Shown here piece by piece: positions 10,348 through 21,300 of a stretch of 64,000 bases of DNA (positions are counted from its first letter, which is position 1; each line of letters starts with the position of its first letter). The DNA lies in NCBI GenBank assembly GCA_905221605.1, contig CAJNDS010002536.1, positions 126,001 to 190,000 on the forward strand. Reading direction: 5' to 3'. The notes beneath the pieces were generated by a model, which saw only the letters and a program-made list of their open reading frames with translations, had not been told where the DNA came from and did no database searches. A program made the translations under genes and the position numbers. Source of the DNA: Symbiodinium natans (lineage: Eukaryota > Sar > Dinophyceae > Suessiales > Symbiodiniaceae).

Positions 10348-12504
10348 AGGCTTGAGGTTCTTCGGTACACTAGAAGGTCTGGTGCTGTTGTTGGGCAGCT
10401 CGAGGTTGACGAGGGCTGGGGGCACCTGGGCGCCTGATCCAAACATGTGTGCCAGGGACAAGAGAAGTACTACCTGCAACTATCGATAGCCAACCCAGCC
10501 AGCTTCTGCTGTAATCCTTCCAAGGGCAGTATGTGAAACAGCTGACATCAAGCAGCTGTCATGGCACATGGCAGTAAGTGCAAGATTCTCCAGCAACGGC
10601 CTCCTTGTCCGCTCCTTTGGAGGCAGCCACCTTTCGTGCCTCGGGTTCGGGGGACGATGCGTTCCTAAATCTCGGGCTTGGAGCAGGAAAGGAGAGCTTT
10701 TTGAGGGGCAAGATCGAATGAGATGTCCCAGCCTGAATTCCACACAATTCCTCAACCCCTTGTCTGACTTAGGATGGGAGCTTCTGGGGACATCGGGTCG
10801 AAGGAGGGTTGAGGCTTTGGGAATTGGGCACTCGAAACTCGCGGAGCAGCCTGCTCGGCGGCAAAGAACTGCTGCTTCTCCTCCTCCTTCCTTGGAGAAC
10901 CGGCTTTTCACAGCTCTTGATTCATGTTGACACCAGCGTTGCATGCCGCCACTTGGAAATCTCAGCTGTCCCGGCAGGTATGTGCTACATGTGCTACATA
11001 ATGAGTGCTGCGGCTGCGACAATTAGATGATGCACCGGGTGTAGATGCTGCACATTCCGACGCCTTTGCTCTGTCGCCTTTCGCACAGTGGATCTGGGAA
11101 CCTCGCTTGCTGCAGCCGCTAGAAAGTCTGACATGTTGAGTCCAAGATTCGCTTCAAGCAGCTTCTGCTGCTCCTCTTCTATCTCCTGCCCATGAAATTC
11201 TATGGCGCTTGAGCGGCGATGAACTTGAAGCAGCAAGAATCTATGTAGCATCTTTCTGGCAAGGTTGAGTTGGGTCTGCTGATTCTAATCTTGACTAAGT
11301 ACCAGATGGCTCGCGAACGCCCACTGCGCCACTGAATGTTGATGTTCAAGCGACGAAGGCAAAGCCATGGATATCCAACTGGCACCCTCACAAAACTTGA
11401 ACAACAACTAAGATGAAGGGCATTCGCAAGCCCGAATACAGGCGCAACCGGTGCTCGACCACCTTCTTGCTCTTCGGAGGCGGTTCAGGCTCCTTCCTTG
11501 GCTTTCGGGTAAAGTTTAGCGTTTTTTTTTGGCGGGGCTGTCAGCTAGAATCCAAAGGCTTGGGATTTTCAACATTTCCTCAGGGGGTTTAAGGCGATTC
11601 GACGCTCTTGCACAAGTTAAGGCAAGCATCAGGGTCCGACAGTGCCAACACATATTGTGTAGCCACAAGGCTGGAACAGCAATATTTAATTTCTGCATGT
11701 CTTGTACATTCGGGCTACCGCAACAGCGATTCAAGGACCCCGATGTGTACTTTGCAACTTGGCGGTGTAGGGGGTTCCCCCCCTTCTGTCGGACTTCCAG
11801 AGCGAGCAAACCCCAAAAGAGCCACTTCATAAAGCCGCACTCAAGCCCCTAGCCAAGACTCCGAAATCCACAGCCGCCTGCAATCTCACATCTGCAATGA
11901 ACAGCCCATCCCCTGCCCTCCCCACATCTAAAGTTCGGGTGTGGAGAACCTTTTTCAGGATTTTGTGGTTCGAATCTCAGGGTGTAAGGTGCCCATGTTA
12001 CTGTCGGAGCTGCTAAGAGAAGGGATGATAAGGGGCTTTTATTGAAGAACCGACCATCTTTCATCCAAGTGGCTTTGCTTTGGGGGCAACAGGCCGAGGA
12101 GGCTCCTTTACCTGAGCAAACGAGATGTCAGGCTGCAAGAATGAACGAGCTGGCGATGCGTTTACGTTTAGATTGAAATGGACGACGGTGTCAACAAACC
12201 TTGGCAACGAGAAGGCCCGTGCATACTATCACGACTGTTCTGCAGCCGAGCACTGCGAAGCCTTGAACTTTAACCCCTGCACAGCGGCTGCCCGCCACAT
12301 GCCATGTGATGCAGCATGCCTCAACCTCAAAGCCCAGCCCACAAGTCCAAACATACCCTAGTCGAGTTGCCACCTCCTTCTTCGGTGGGGCGGCTTTCGC
12401 CTTCCCGCTGGCATTCAGTGCCTTCTCGAAGGGGTGCTTTCTGCGCTGGCATTCCCGAACTCTCGGCTGGTTCTCACTGACTGGTTTGCGAAGACGTGTC
12501 GGTT
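10348..12504 (-). CDS. Exons upstream of ASCC2-like core: same gene's N-terminus or a neighbour
   Basis: Successive open minus exons precede the ASCC2 block. 12504-12357 contains ECQRRKHPFEKALNASGKAK and a GTATG donor. 11501-11409 contains KEPEPPPKSKKVVEHRLRLY. About 11215-11060 contains EEEQQKLLEANLGLNMSDFL. About 10890-10755 contains KEEEKQQFFAAEQAAPRV. About 10664-10582 contains SSPEPEARKVAASKGADKEA. 10433-10348 contains PPALVNLELPNNSTRP. The last two join each other and the 10287 exon in phase through GC donors. The sequence is Lys/Glu/Pro-rich with no named domain. Animal and fungal ASCC2 has only a short segment before its core, so this is either a long lineage-specific N-terminal extension or another gene just upstream on the same strand. 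Confidence 0.45.
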
Positions 12505-13443
12505 CTTACGGCAAAGATGAAGCCGACTCCACTCAGCCACAGGGACTTCCTGAAAGCCGCTGCAAAGTTCAGATCGCTTCAAATCTTGTGCCGAGGCTCA
12601 TTCGCAAGAGCCGTTCGGGAGTCGAAGCCCTGCTTGCCCATCTTATTGCAGTGGGTAGTGCAAACAAGCTCAACTGTACGTCCTATCATGGTTACGCTGC
12701 CGGTGATTACTTGCCCTGTGGCAGCAAGCGTACTTCGTGGTTTGTCTGATTGGACGTGAGTCTAGCATGGCGCTTGAACCAGAATCTGAACTGGACAAAA
12801 GGCCAAGGTGTGTCGCAAGACTGAAGGACGGCACTTTTCGAATCGTAGTCTTGCTGACATAGATCTGCTGCACGCTTCATGCGAGTGCTGACTTTGACAA
12901 GTTTTCACCTCTCACGAGAGCTCCAAGTGATCAGAAAACCGTTCTGTCTGGGATAATGGAAATAAGACTTCTAGAACACCAGGATCCCGACTGCTCGGAC
13001 TGTGCCGTAGCGTGCACTAAATCGGCTGCTGGCGGAAAGGGCACGGACCAGACCTACGCGTTCATCAAGTGGGACTGCGGGGGATTTGGTGGGAAGGCAG
13101 ATTGTTTTGGGAAAATGGGGGGTTCGGATGGGGGGTGGTAGATGCCTACGCCCCAAACGTACGGTTCAGACATCGGCGATCATCGGCGATACCCTGACAG
13201 CCTCTGGCTGCTCCACGAAGGCCCACTGGAGAAAACAGACCTCAAGATGTGGGAAGCTCGGGACTTGGGAAGTTCAGACCCAAAGTTCTCCTCTTCTTAA
13301 GATACCGCAGAAGTTCGAGCTGAGCTGTCGTATGCGGTCAGTAGTCTCGAGTGAAACTCCAAGCGTTAGTTTCATTTTCACGCATTGTCTTTGAACTCAG
13401 CATAAGGATTCTCGATCACAATGACCATGAAACCTCATCAAAC

Positions 13444-13734
13444 TCATCCGCTAATTCGTTCTGGCGGGTGGCTACCTAAACCAACGTTCTCAAAATTCCA
13501 CGCGACGTAAACACCGCTAGAATCAGAGAGGGTCCGGGATTGCAGGTTTTTGCCACCTGCATCCACCCCCCCAGCTGGCAAGCATTCTGCCCAAACTGAG
13601 ATCCTTCTTAGTGCCTTAGTGCCGGGCGCTCGGGCTGTCGTCTGGCAGCGCTTGCCCCAGACCTGAGGGCGGATTTCGGCCTCTTCTTGCCTTTTATTAC
13701 CCTCATAAGAAATTTCATGTTCATCAATTGTCAA
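13444..13734 (-). CDS. Candidate exon, unknown protein
   Basis: A 96-codon open minus frame contains EGNKRQEEAEIRPQVWGKRC and SVWAECLPAGG. Composition is protein-like and the strand matches the downstream ASCC2-like gene. No domain was recognised and splice borders are unclear. Flanking 12510-13440 has open frames on both strands (one plus frame with DPDCSDCAVACTKSAAGG) that I cannot assign. Confidence 0.3.
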   Translation of the reverse strand: MTIDEHEISYEGNKRQEEAEIRPQVWGKRCQTTARAPGTKALRRISVWAECLPAGGVDAGGKNLQSRTLSDSSGVYVAWNFENVGLGSHPPERISG

Positions 13735-13748
13735 TTGGCAACTGAATC

Positions 13749-13822
13749 AAAAGACATGATTCATGTGTATATATGATATATAAACATATATATATATATA
13801 CATACGTACATACATACATATA
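13749..13822. repeat. AT/ATAC microsatellite
   Basis: A (TA)n run followed by TACATACATACATATAC. It is AT-rich against a GC-rich background, with no gene. Confidence 0.9.
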
Positions 13823-14029
13823 CGCTGGCATATTCTGTTAATTATCTCTCTGCAACTTCCGCGGCACCTGGAACCGTGACCGGGGGCGCCTGGGCCAAGG
13901 CCTCAAGGGCCGCAAGTGCCATGACCTGCGCAAGGGGGCGCCCCTGGACAAGAGGAGAACAGATATTCTTGCGTCCGTGTATTTGTGTACATACAACTTT
14001 TCATACAAATCGTTTGGTCACTGGCCAAA

Positions 14030-14215
14030 ATCTAAGCAATCGAGTAAGCGTTTTTCTATTTTGTCAAGGGCTCTTCGGTCTTGGGCATCGGAAGCCAGAT
14101 GCACGACCTCTCGGACAATGTATGAGTGACCCGCCTTGAGGTTCTTCTGATGGCCCTTCTGGACCTCGAACTGCTGGCAACCCGAATCTCGGGCATTGTT
14201 AGTTCTTGACTGATT
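14030..14215 (-). CDS. Candidate exon, unknown protein
   Basis: The minus frame includes QQFEVQKGHQKNLKAGHSY, VREVVHLASDAQDRRALDKI and EKRLLDCLDFG, ending at a GTGACC donor-like site. The sequence is charged and helix-prone. It is on the same strand as the ASCC2-like gene but about 1.5 kb upstream of its nearest exon. The family is not recognised. Confidence 0.4.
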
Positions 14216-14739
14216 GTGTTCATCGTGGGCCCACGACATGCAGCCCGTGATCCCATGCCACAAAGGCCAAGTACCCGAACATGCAGTCAGCCATCCTGAA
14301 CCTCGATCCGACAAATCTGACTGTGTCCGCGACACTGGCATGCGTCGAGTGGCAGTCCTGTGCAGCACAGACAGAAGCCAATGAGCACATGGAACGTGGA
14401 TGTATTCAAGGGAAAGTAGGCACCTGATAAAAAGTCGCCAAAGCAATCCCGGCTGCACAGCATGAGAATGTCAGTTGCTTCAGCACTCCTTCTGTGCGCG
14501 CTGCTGTGCATCACCCAGCGCGGACATGTGGCCCCGATGTTGTGAGTCGAGCTGCCGGAGCGCCCTGGATCGTGCATGGTTGCTGGGGTTGCTGTCATGT
14601 CACAGACTCAAAACAACCCCCCGCTCTCTTCGAGGAGCCACCCCGCCTCACATCTTCTTCGGATGCTTCTTTCCTGAGCAATGGATGGGCCCATGCACTT
14701 TCCGAGGGCCTCTCGAGGCCTCTCACTACGTGTCAAGAA

Positions 14740-14960
14740 AAAGAGCGGACGCTGGTTTTTGAGATCCAGGCCCCATCTTTTTGATGAGAGCCTGATCAAG
14801 CGTTGAAAACTTCAGCCTCGCACTGCCGTCACACGCCGGCGCCTCACGCTCCCGTTTCCAACGCTGTCGCATCTGCGCCACATCGTCGGAATGCTGCTGC
14901 CGAAGCCTGTCTTGGCCCAATGCAGGTCGAAAGGCACGAGATTCTTGTTGCTTACATTGG
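14740..14960 (-). CDS. Candidate exon, unknown helical protein
   Basis: The minus frame includes LGQDRLRQQHSDDVAQMRQR then WKREREAPACDGSARLKF and STLDQALIKKMGPGSQKP, with a GTAGTG donor-like site at about 14727-14732. The rest of 14460-15270 has no recognised gene. The plus frame over the same segment is also open but less protein-like. Confidence 0.4.
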
Positions 14961-15271
14961 TCGGCGTGGTTTCCATTCTGTGGCGGTCCAGGGCCGGGTT
15001 GAGCAATTTGGACAGAGCGGTAAGTCGATCGTTCGTACAGCACATTACCCTCAACAAGGGGGGGAGGGCCGCAGCCCAACAGGCCCAACTAAATCGGGCA
15101 AGGGCTACTGAACGAACGTTTCGCAGCTGCGCCAGCACTCCACAAAATCCAGACGGGCTTCATGAGCCCAGCAACTTGCAGCTTGTGGGTTGGGCCTGAG
15201 GCTGAGGTACCTAGGGCCCACATGTATACATATATCCGCCGACCCCAGCAGCAGCGGGGCGGCGTCAGTGA

Positions 15272-15339
15272 AGACCCATTTTTGTCCGCTCTAGGGGCTT
15301 TGGCCAGACCCATTTTTGTCCGCTCTAGGGGCTTTGGCC
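15272..15339. repeat. 34-bp direct repeat pair at edge of giant array
   Basis: Two adjacent copies of a 34-bp unit starting AGACCCATTTTTGTCCGCTC. Two more copies (one variant) sit at about 15597-15664, inside the start of the array, because a 325-bp block (about 15340-15664) is duplicated at about 15665-15925. Confidence 0.9.
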
Positions 15340-18300
15340 TCATGGCTCCATGGTCCCATCCCGCCCCATGGCTCCCATGGCACCCTCTCAGCTGACTTTA
15401 AAGGGTCCCAGTGCATGCCCGCCCTCTCCGCCCTCCCCGCCCCTCCGCCCTTTCCGCCCTTTCCGCCCCCTCCCCCTCCGCCCTTCCCGCTCCATGGCGC
15501 TCCTGGCTTCATTGGTCCCATGCCCCATGGCTCCCACGGCCTCATGTCCCTGGACCTTTTCCTCCGCCTTCTCCGCCGCCTCGGCCTCATGGCCCCATGC
15601 CCATTTTTGTCCGGTTTAGGGGCTTTGGCCAGACCCATTTTTGTCCGCTCTAGGGGCTCTGGCCCCATGGCTCCATGGTCCCATCCCGCCCCATGGCTCC
15701 CATGGCACCCTCTCAGCTGACTTTAAAGGGTCCCAGTGCATGCCCGCCCTCTCCGCCCTCCCCGCCCCTCCGCCCTTTCCGCCCTTTCCGCCCCCTCCCC
15801 CTCCGCCCTTCCCGCTCCATGGCGCTCCTGGCTTCATTGGTCCCATGCCCCATGGCTCCCACGGCCTCATGTCCCTGGACCTTTTCCTCCGCCTTCTCCG
15901 CCGCCTCGGCCTCATGGCCCCATGCCTCTCACCCTTAATGGCTCATGCCATGGCTTCGCGGCTTTGGACCCTATCAGCTGACTTTAAAGGGTCCCAGTGC
16001 CTGCCCGCCCTCTCCGCCCTCCCCGCCCTCCCCGCCCTTTCCGCCCCCTCCGCCCTTCCCGCTCCGCCCCATCCGCCCTTCCCGCTCCACGGCGCTCCAT
16101 ATGGTTCCCGCCCCCTCCGCCCTTCCCGCCCCATGGCGCTCCATGGCTTCTCCCACGCCTCACGTCTGGACCTTTTCATCCGCCTTCTCCGCCGCCTCTG
16201 CCCTTCCTAATGGCTCATGGCCCCATGGCTCCATGGTCCCATCCCGCCCCATGGCTCCCATGGCTTCACGGCTTTGGACCCTATCAGCTGACTGTAAAGG
16301 GTCCCAGTGCATGCCCGCCCTCTCCGCCCTCCCCGCCCCCTCCGCTCTTTCCGCCCTTTCCGCCCCCTCCGCCCTTCCCGCTCCATGGCGCTCCATGGCT
16401 CCATGGTCCCATGGTCCCATCCCGCCCGGCTTCAAACCTTATCATCCGCCTTCTCCGCCGCCTCTGCCCTTCCTTTGCCCCCCCATAACCTCATGGCCCC
16501 ATGCCTCTCACCCTCAATGGCTCATGGCCCCATGGCTCCATGGTCCCATCCCGCCCCATGGCTCCCATGGCACCCTCTCAGCTGACTTTATCCCTGGACC
16601 TTTTCCTCCGCCTCTCCGCCGCCTCTGCCCTTCCTTTACCCCCCCATGGCCTCATGGCCCCATGCCTCTCACCCTTAATGGCTCATGCCATGGCTTCACG
16701 GCTTTGGACCCTATCAGCTGACTTTAAAGGGTCCCAGTGCCTGTACCCTCCTCACCCCCACCCCGACTCTATGGGTCCCTTTGGCCCCATGGCTCCATGG
16801 TCCCATCCCGCCCCATGGCTCCCATGGCTTCACGGCTTTGGACCCTCTCAGCTGACTTTAAAGGGTCCCAGTGCATGCCCGCCCTCTCCGCCCTCCCCGC
16901 CCCCTCCGCTCTTTCCGCCCTTTCCGCCCTTCCCGCTCCATGGCGCTCCATGGCTCCATGGTCCCATGGTCCCATCCCGCCCGGCTGCAGACCTTATCAT
17001 CCGCCTTCTCCGCCGCCTCTGCCCTTCCTTTGCCCCCCCATGACCTCATGGCCCCATGCCTCTCACCCTCAATGGCTCATGGCCCATGGCTCCATGGTCC
17101 CATCCCGCCCCATGGCTCCCATGGCACCCTCTCAGCTGACTTTAAAGGGTCCCTGGCCTTTTCCTCCGCCTTCTCCGCCGCCTCTGCCCTTCCTTTACCC
17201 CCCCATGGCCTCATGGCCCCATGCCTCTCACCCTTAATGGCTCATGCCATGGCTTCACGGCTTTGGACCCTTGGACCCTATCAGCTGACTTTAAAGGGTC
17301 CCAGTGCGTGCCCGCCCTCTCCGCCCTCCCGCCCCCTCCGCTCTGTCCGCCCGTTCCGCCCCCTCCGCCCTTCCCGCTCCATGGCGCTCCATGGCTCCAT
17401 GGTCCCATGGTCCCATCCCGCCCGGCTTCAGACCTTATCATCCGCCTTCTCCGCCGCCTCTGCCCTTCCTTTGCCCCCGCATGACCTCATGGCCCCATGC
17501 CTCTCACCCTCAATGGCTCCCATGGCTTCACGGCTTTGGACCCTATCAGCTGACTTTAAAGGGTCCCAGTGCATGCCCGCCCTCTCCGCCCTCCCCGCCC
17601 CCTCCGCTCTTTCCACCCTTTCCGCCCCCTCCGCCCTTCCCGCTCCATGGCGCTCCATGGCTCCATGGTCCCACGGCTTCAGACCTTATCATCCGCCTTC
17701 TCCGCTGCCTCTGCCCTTCCTTGCCCATGGCCCCATGCCCCTCCTCACCCCCACCCCGACTCCCACCCCCACATACCCCCTGCCTATTGGCTTCACGGCT
17801 TTGGACCCTCTCAGCTGACTTTAAAGGGTCCCAGTGCATGCCCGCCCTCTCCGCCCTCCCCGCCCCCTCCGCTCTTTCCGCCCTTTCCGCCCCCTCCGCC
17901 CTTCCCGCTCCATGGCGCTCCATGGCTCCACCCATGGCCCCATGGTCCCATCCCGCCCGGCTGCAGACCTTATCATCCGCCTTCTCCGCCGCCTCTGCCC
18001 TTCCTTTGACCCCCCATGACCTCATGGCCCCATGCCTCTCACCCTCAATGGCTCATGGCCCCATGGCTCCATGGTCCCATCCCGCCCCATCTCAGCTGAC
18101 TTTAAAGGGTCCCTGGACCTTTTCCTCCGCCTTCTCCGCCGCCTCTGCCCTTCCTTTACCCCTCCATGGCCTCATGGCCCCATGCCTCTCACCCTTAATG
18201 GCTCATGCCATGGCTTCACGGCTTTGGACCCTATCAGCTGACTTTAAAAGGTCCCAGTGCCTGCCCGCCCTCTCCGCCCTCCCCGCCCCCTCCGCCCTTT

Positions 18301-21300
18301 CCGCCCCCCCCCCTTCCCGCTCCGCCCCATCCGCCCTTCCCGCTCCATGGCGCTCCATATGGTTCCCGCCCCCTCCGCCCTTCCCGCCCCATGGCGCTCC
18401 ATGGCTTCTCCCACGCCTCACGTCTGGACCTTTTCATCCGCCTTCTCCGCTGCCTCTGCCCTTCCTAATGGCTCATGGCCCCATGGCTCCCATGGCACCC
18501 TCTCAGCTGACTTTAAAGGGTCCCTGGACCTTTTCCTCCGCCTTCTCCGCCGCCTCTGCCCTTCCTTTACTCCCCCATGGCCTCATGGCCCCATGCCTCT
18601 CACCCTTAATGGCTCATGCCATGGCTTCACGGCTTTGGACCCTTGGACCCTATCAGCTGACTTTAAAGGGTCCCAGTGCGTGCCCGCCCTCTCCGCCCTC
18701 CCGCCCCCTCCGCTCTGTCCGCCCTTTCCGCCCCCTCCCGCTCCGCCCCATCCGCCCTTCCCGCTCCATGGCGCTCCATATGGTTCCCGCCCCCTCCGCC
18801 CTTCCGCCCCATGGCGCTCCATGGCTTCTCCCACGCCTCGTCTGGACCTTTTCATCCGCCTTCTCCGCCGCCTCTGCCCTTCCTAATGGCTCATGGCCCC
18901 ATGGCTCCATGGTCCCATCCCGCCCCATGGCTCCCATGGCTTCACGGCTTTGGACCCTATCAGCTGACTTTAAAAGGGTCCCAGTGCATGCCCGCCCTCT
19001 CCGCCCTCCCCGCCCCCTCCGCTCTTTCCGCCCTTTCCGCCCCCTCCGCCCTTCCCGCTCCATGGCGCTCCATGGCTCCATGGTCCCATGGCCCCATGGT
19101 CCCATCCCGCCCGGCTTCAGACCTTATCATCCGCCTTCTCCGCCGCCTCTGCCCTTCCTTTGCCCCCCCATGACCTCATGGCCCCATGCCTCTCACCCTC
19201 AATGGCTCATGGCCCCATGGCTCCATGGTCCCATCCCGCCCATCTCAGCTGACTTTAAAGGGTCCCTGGACCTTTTCCTCCGCCTTCTCCGCCGCCTCTG
19301 CCCTTCCTTGGCCTCATGGCCCCATGCCTCTCACCCTTAATGGCTCATGCCATGGCTTCACGGCTTTGGACCCTATCAGCTGACTTTAAAGGGTCCCAGC
19401 CCTCCCCACCCCCTCCGCCCTTTCCGCCCCCTCCCGCTCCGCCCATCCGCCCTTCCCGCTCCATGGCGCTCCATATGGTTCCCGCCCCCTCCGCCCTTCC
19501 CGCCCCATGGCGCTCCATGGCTTCTCCCACGCCTCACGTCTGGACCTTTTCATCCGCCTTCTCCGCCGCCTCTGCCCTTCCTAATGGCTCATGGCCCCAT
19601 GGCTCCATGGTCCCATCCCGCCCCATGGCTCCCATGGCTTCACGGCTTTGGACCCTATCAGCTGACTTTAAAGGGTCCTGCATGCCCGCCCTCTCCGCCC
19701 TCCCCGCCCCCTCCGCTCTTTCCGCCCTTTCCGCCCCCTCCGCCCTTCCCGCTCCATGGCGCTCCATGGCTCCATGGTCCCATGGCCCATGGTCCCATCC
19801 CGCCGGGCTTCAGACCTTATCATCCGCCTTCTCCGCCGCCTCTGCCCTTCCTTTGCCCCCCCATGACCTCATGGCCCCATGCCTCTCATGTGCACCCTCA
19901 ATGGCTCATGGCCCCATGGCTCCATGGTCCCATCCCGCCCCATGGCTCCCATGGCACCCTCTCAGCTAACTTTAAAGGGTCCCAGTGCATGCCCGCCCTC
20001 TCCGCCCTCCGCCCCTCCGCCCTTTCCGCCCTTTCCGCCCCCTCCCCCCTTCCCGCTCCATGGCGCTCCTGGCTTCATTGGTCCCATGCCCCATGGCTCC
20101 CACGGCCTCATGTCCCTGGACCTTTTCCTCCGCCTTCTCCGCCGCCTCTGCCCTTCCTTTACCCTATCAGCTGACCAGGGTCCCAGTGCCTGCCCGCCCT
20201 CTCCGCCCTCCCCGCCCCCTCCGCCCTTTCCGCCCTTCCCGCTCCGCCCCATCCGCCCTTCCCGCTCCATGGCGCTCCATATGGTTCCCGCCCCCTCCGC
20301 TCTTCCCGCCCCATGGCGCTCCATGGCTTCTCCCACGCCTCACGTCTGGACCTTTTCATCGCCTTCTCCGCCGCCTCTGGCTCCATGGTCCCATCCCGCC
20401 CCATGGCTCCCATGGCTTCACGGCTTTGGACCCTATCAGCTGACTTTAAAGGGTCCCAGTGCATGCCCGCCCTCTCCGCCCTCCCCGCCCCCTCCGCTCT
20501 TTCCGCCCTTTCCGCCCCCTCCGCCCTTCCCGCTCCATGGCGCTCCATGGCTCCATGGTCCCATGGCTTCAGACCTTATCGTCCGCCTTCTCCGCCACCT
20601 CTGCCCTTCCTTTGCCCCCCCATGACCTCATGGCCCCATGCCTCTCACCCTCAATGGCTCATGGCCCCATGGCTCCATGGTCCCATCCCGCCCCATGGCT
20701 CCCATGGCACCCTCTCAGCTGACTTTAAAGGGTCCCAGTGCATGCCCGCCCTCTCCACCCTCCCCGCCCCTCCGCCCTTTCCGCCTTCCCGCCCCATGGC
20801 GCTCCTGGCTTCATTGGTCCCATGCCCCATGCCTCCCACGGCCTCATGTCCCTGGACCTTTTCCTCCGCCTTCTCCGCCGCCTCTGCCCTTCCTTTACCC
20901 CCCCATGGCCTCATGGCCCCATGCCTCTCACCCTTAATGGCTCATGGCCCCATGGCTCCATGGTCCCATCCCGCCCCATGGCTCCCATGGCTTCACGGCT
21001 TTGGACCCTATCAGCTGACTTTAAAGGGTCCCAGTGCTTCTTTCCTCCGCCTTCTCCGCCGCCTCTGCCCTTCCTTTACCCCCCCATGGCCTCATGGCCC
21101 CATGCCTCTCACCCTTAATGGCTCATGCCATGGCTTCACGGCTTGAAAGGGTCCCAGTGCCTGCCCGCCCTCTCCCTTTCCGCCCCCTCCGCCCTTCCCG
21201 CTCCGCCCCATCCGCCCTTCCCGCTCCATGGCGCTCCATATGGTTCCCGCCCCCTCCGCCCTTCCCGCCCCATGGCGCTCCATGGCTTCTCCCACGCCTC

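Noticed and set aside
17304-19340. 678-codon open frame rich in Pro/Ala/Ser/Leu
   Set aside because: It lies wholly in the tandem array. Overlapping frames are equally open and the residues simply spell the repeat; stops are rare because the strand is C-rich.
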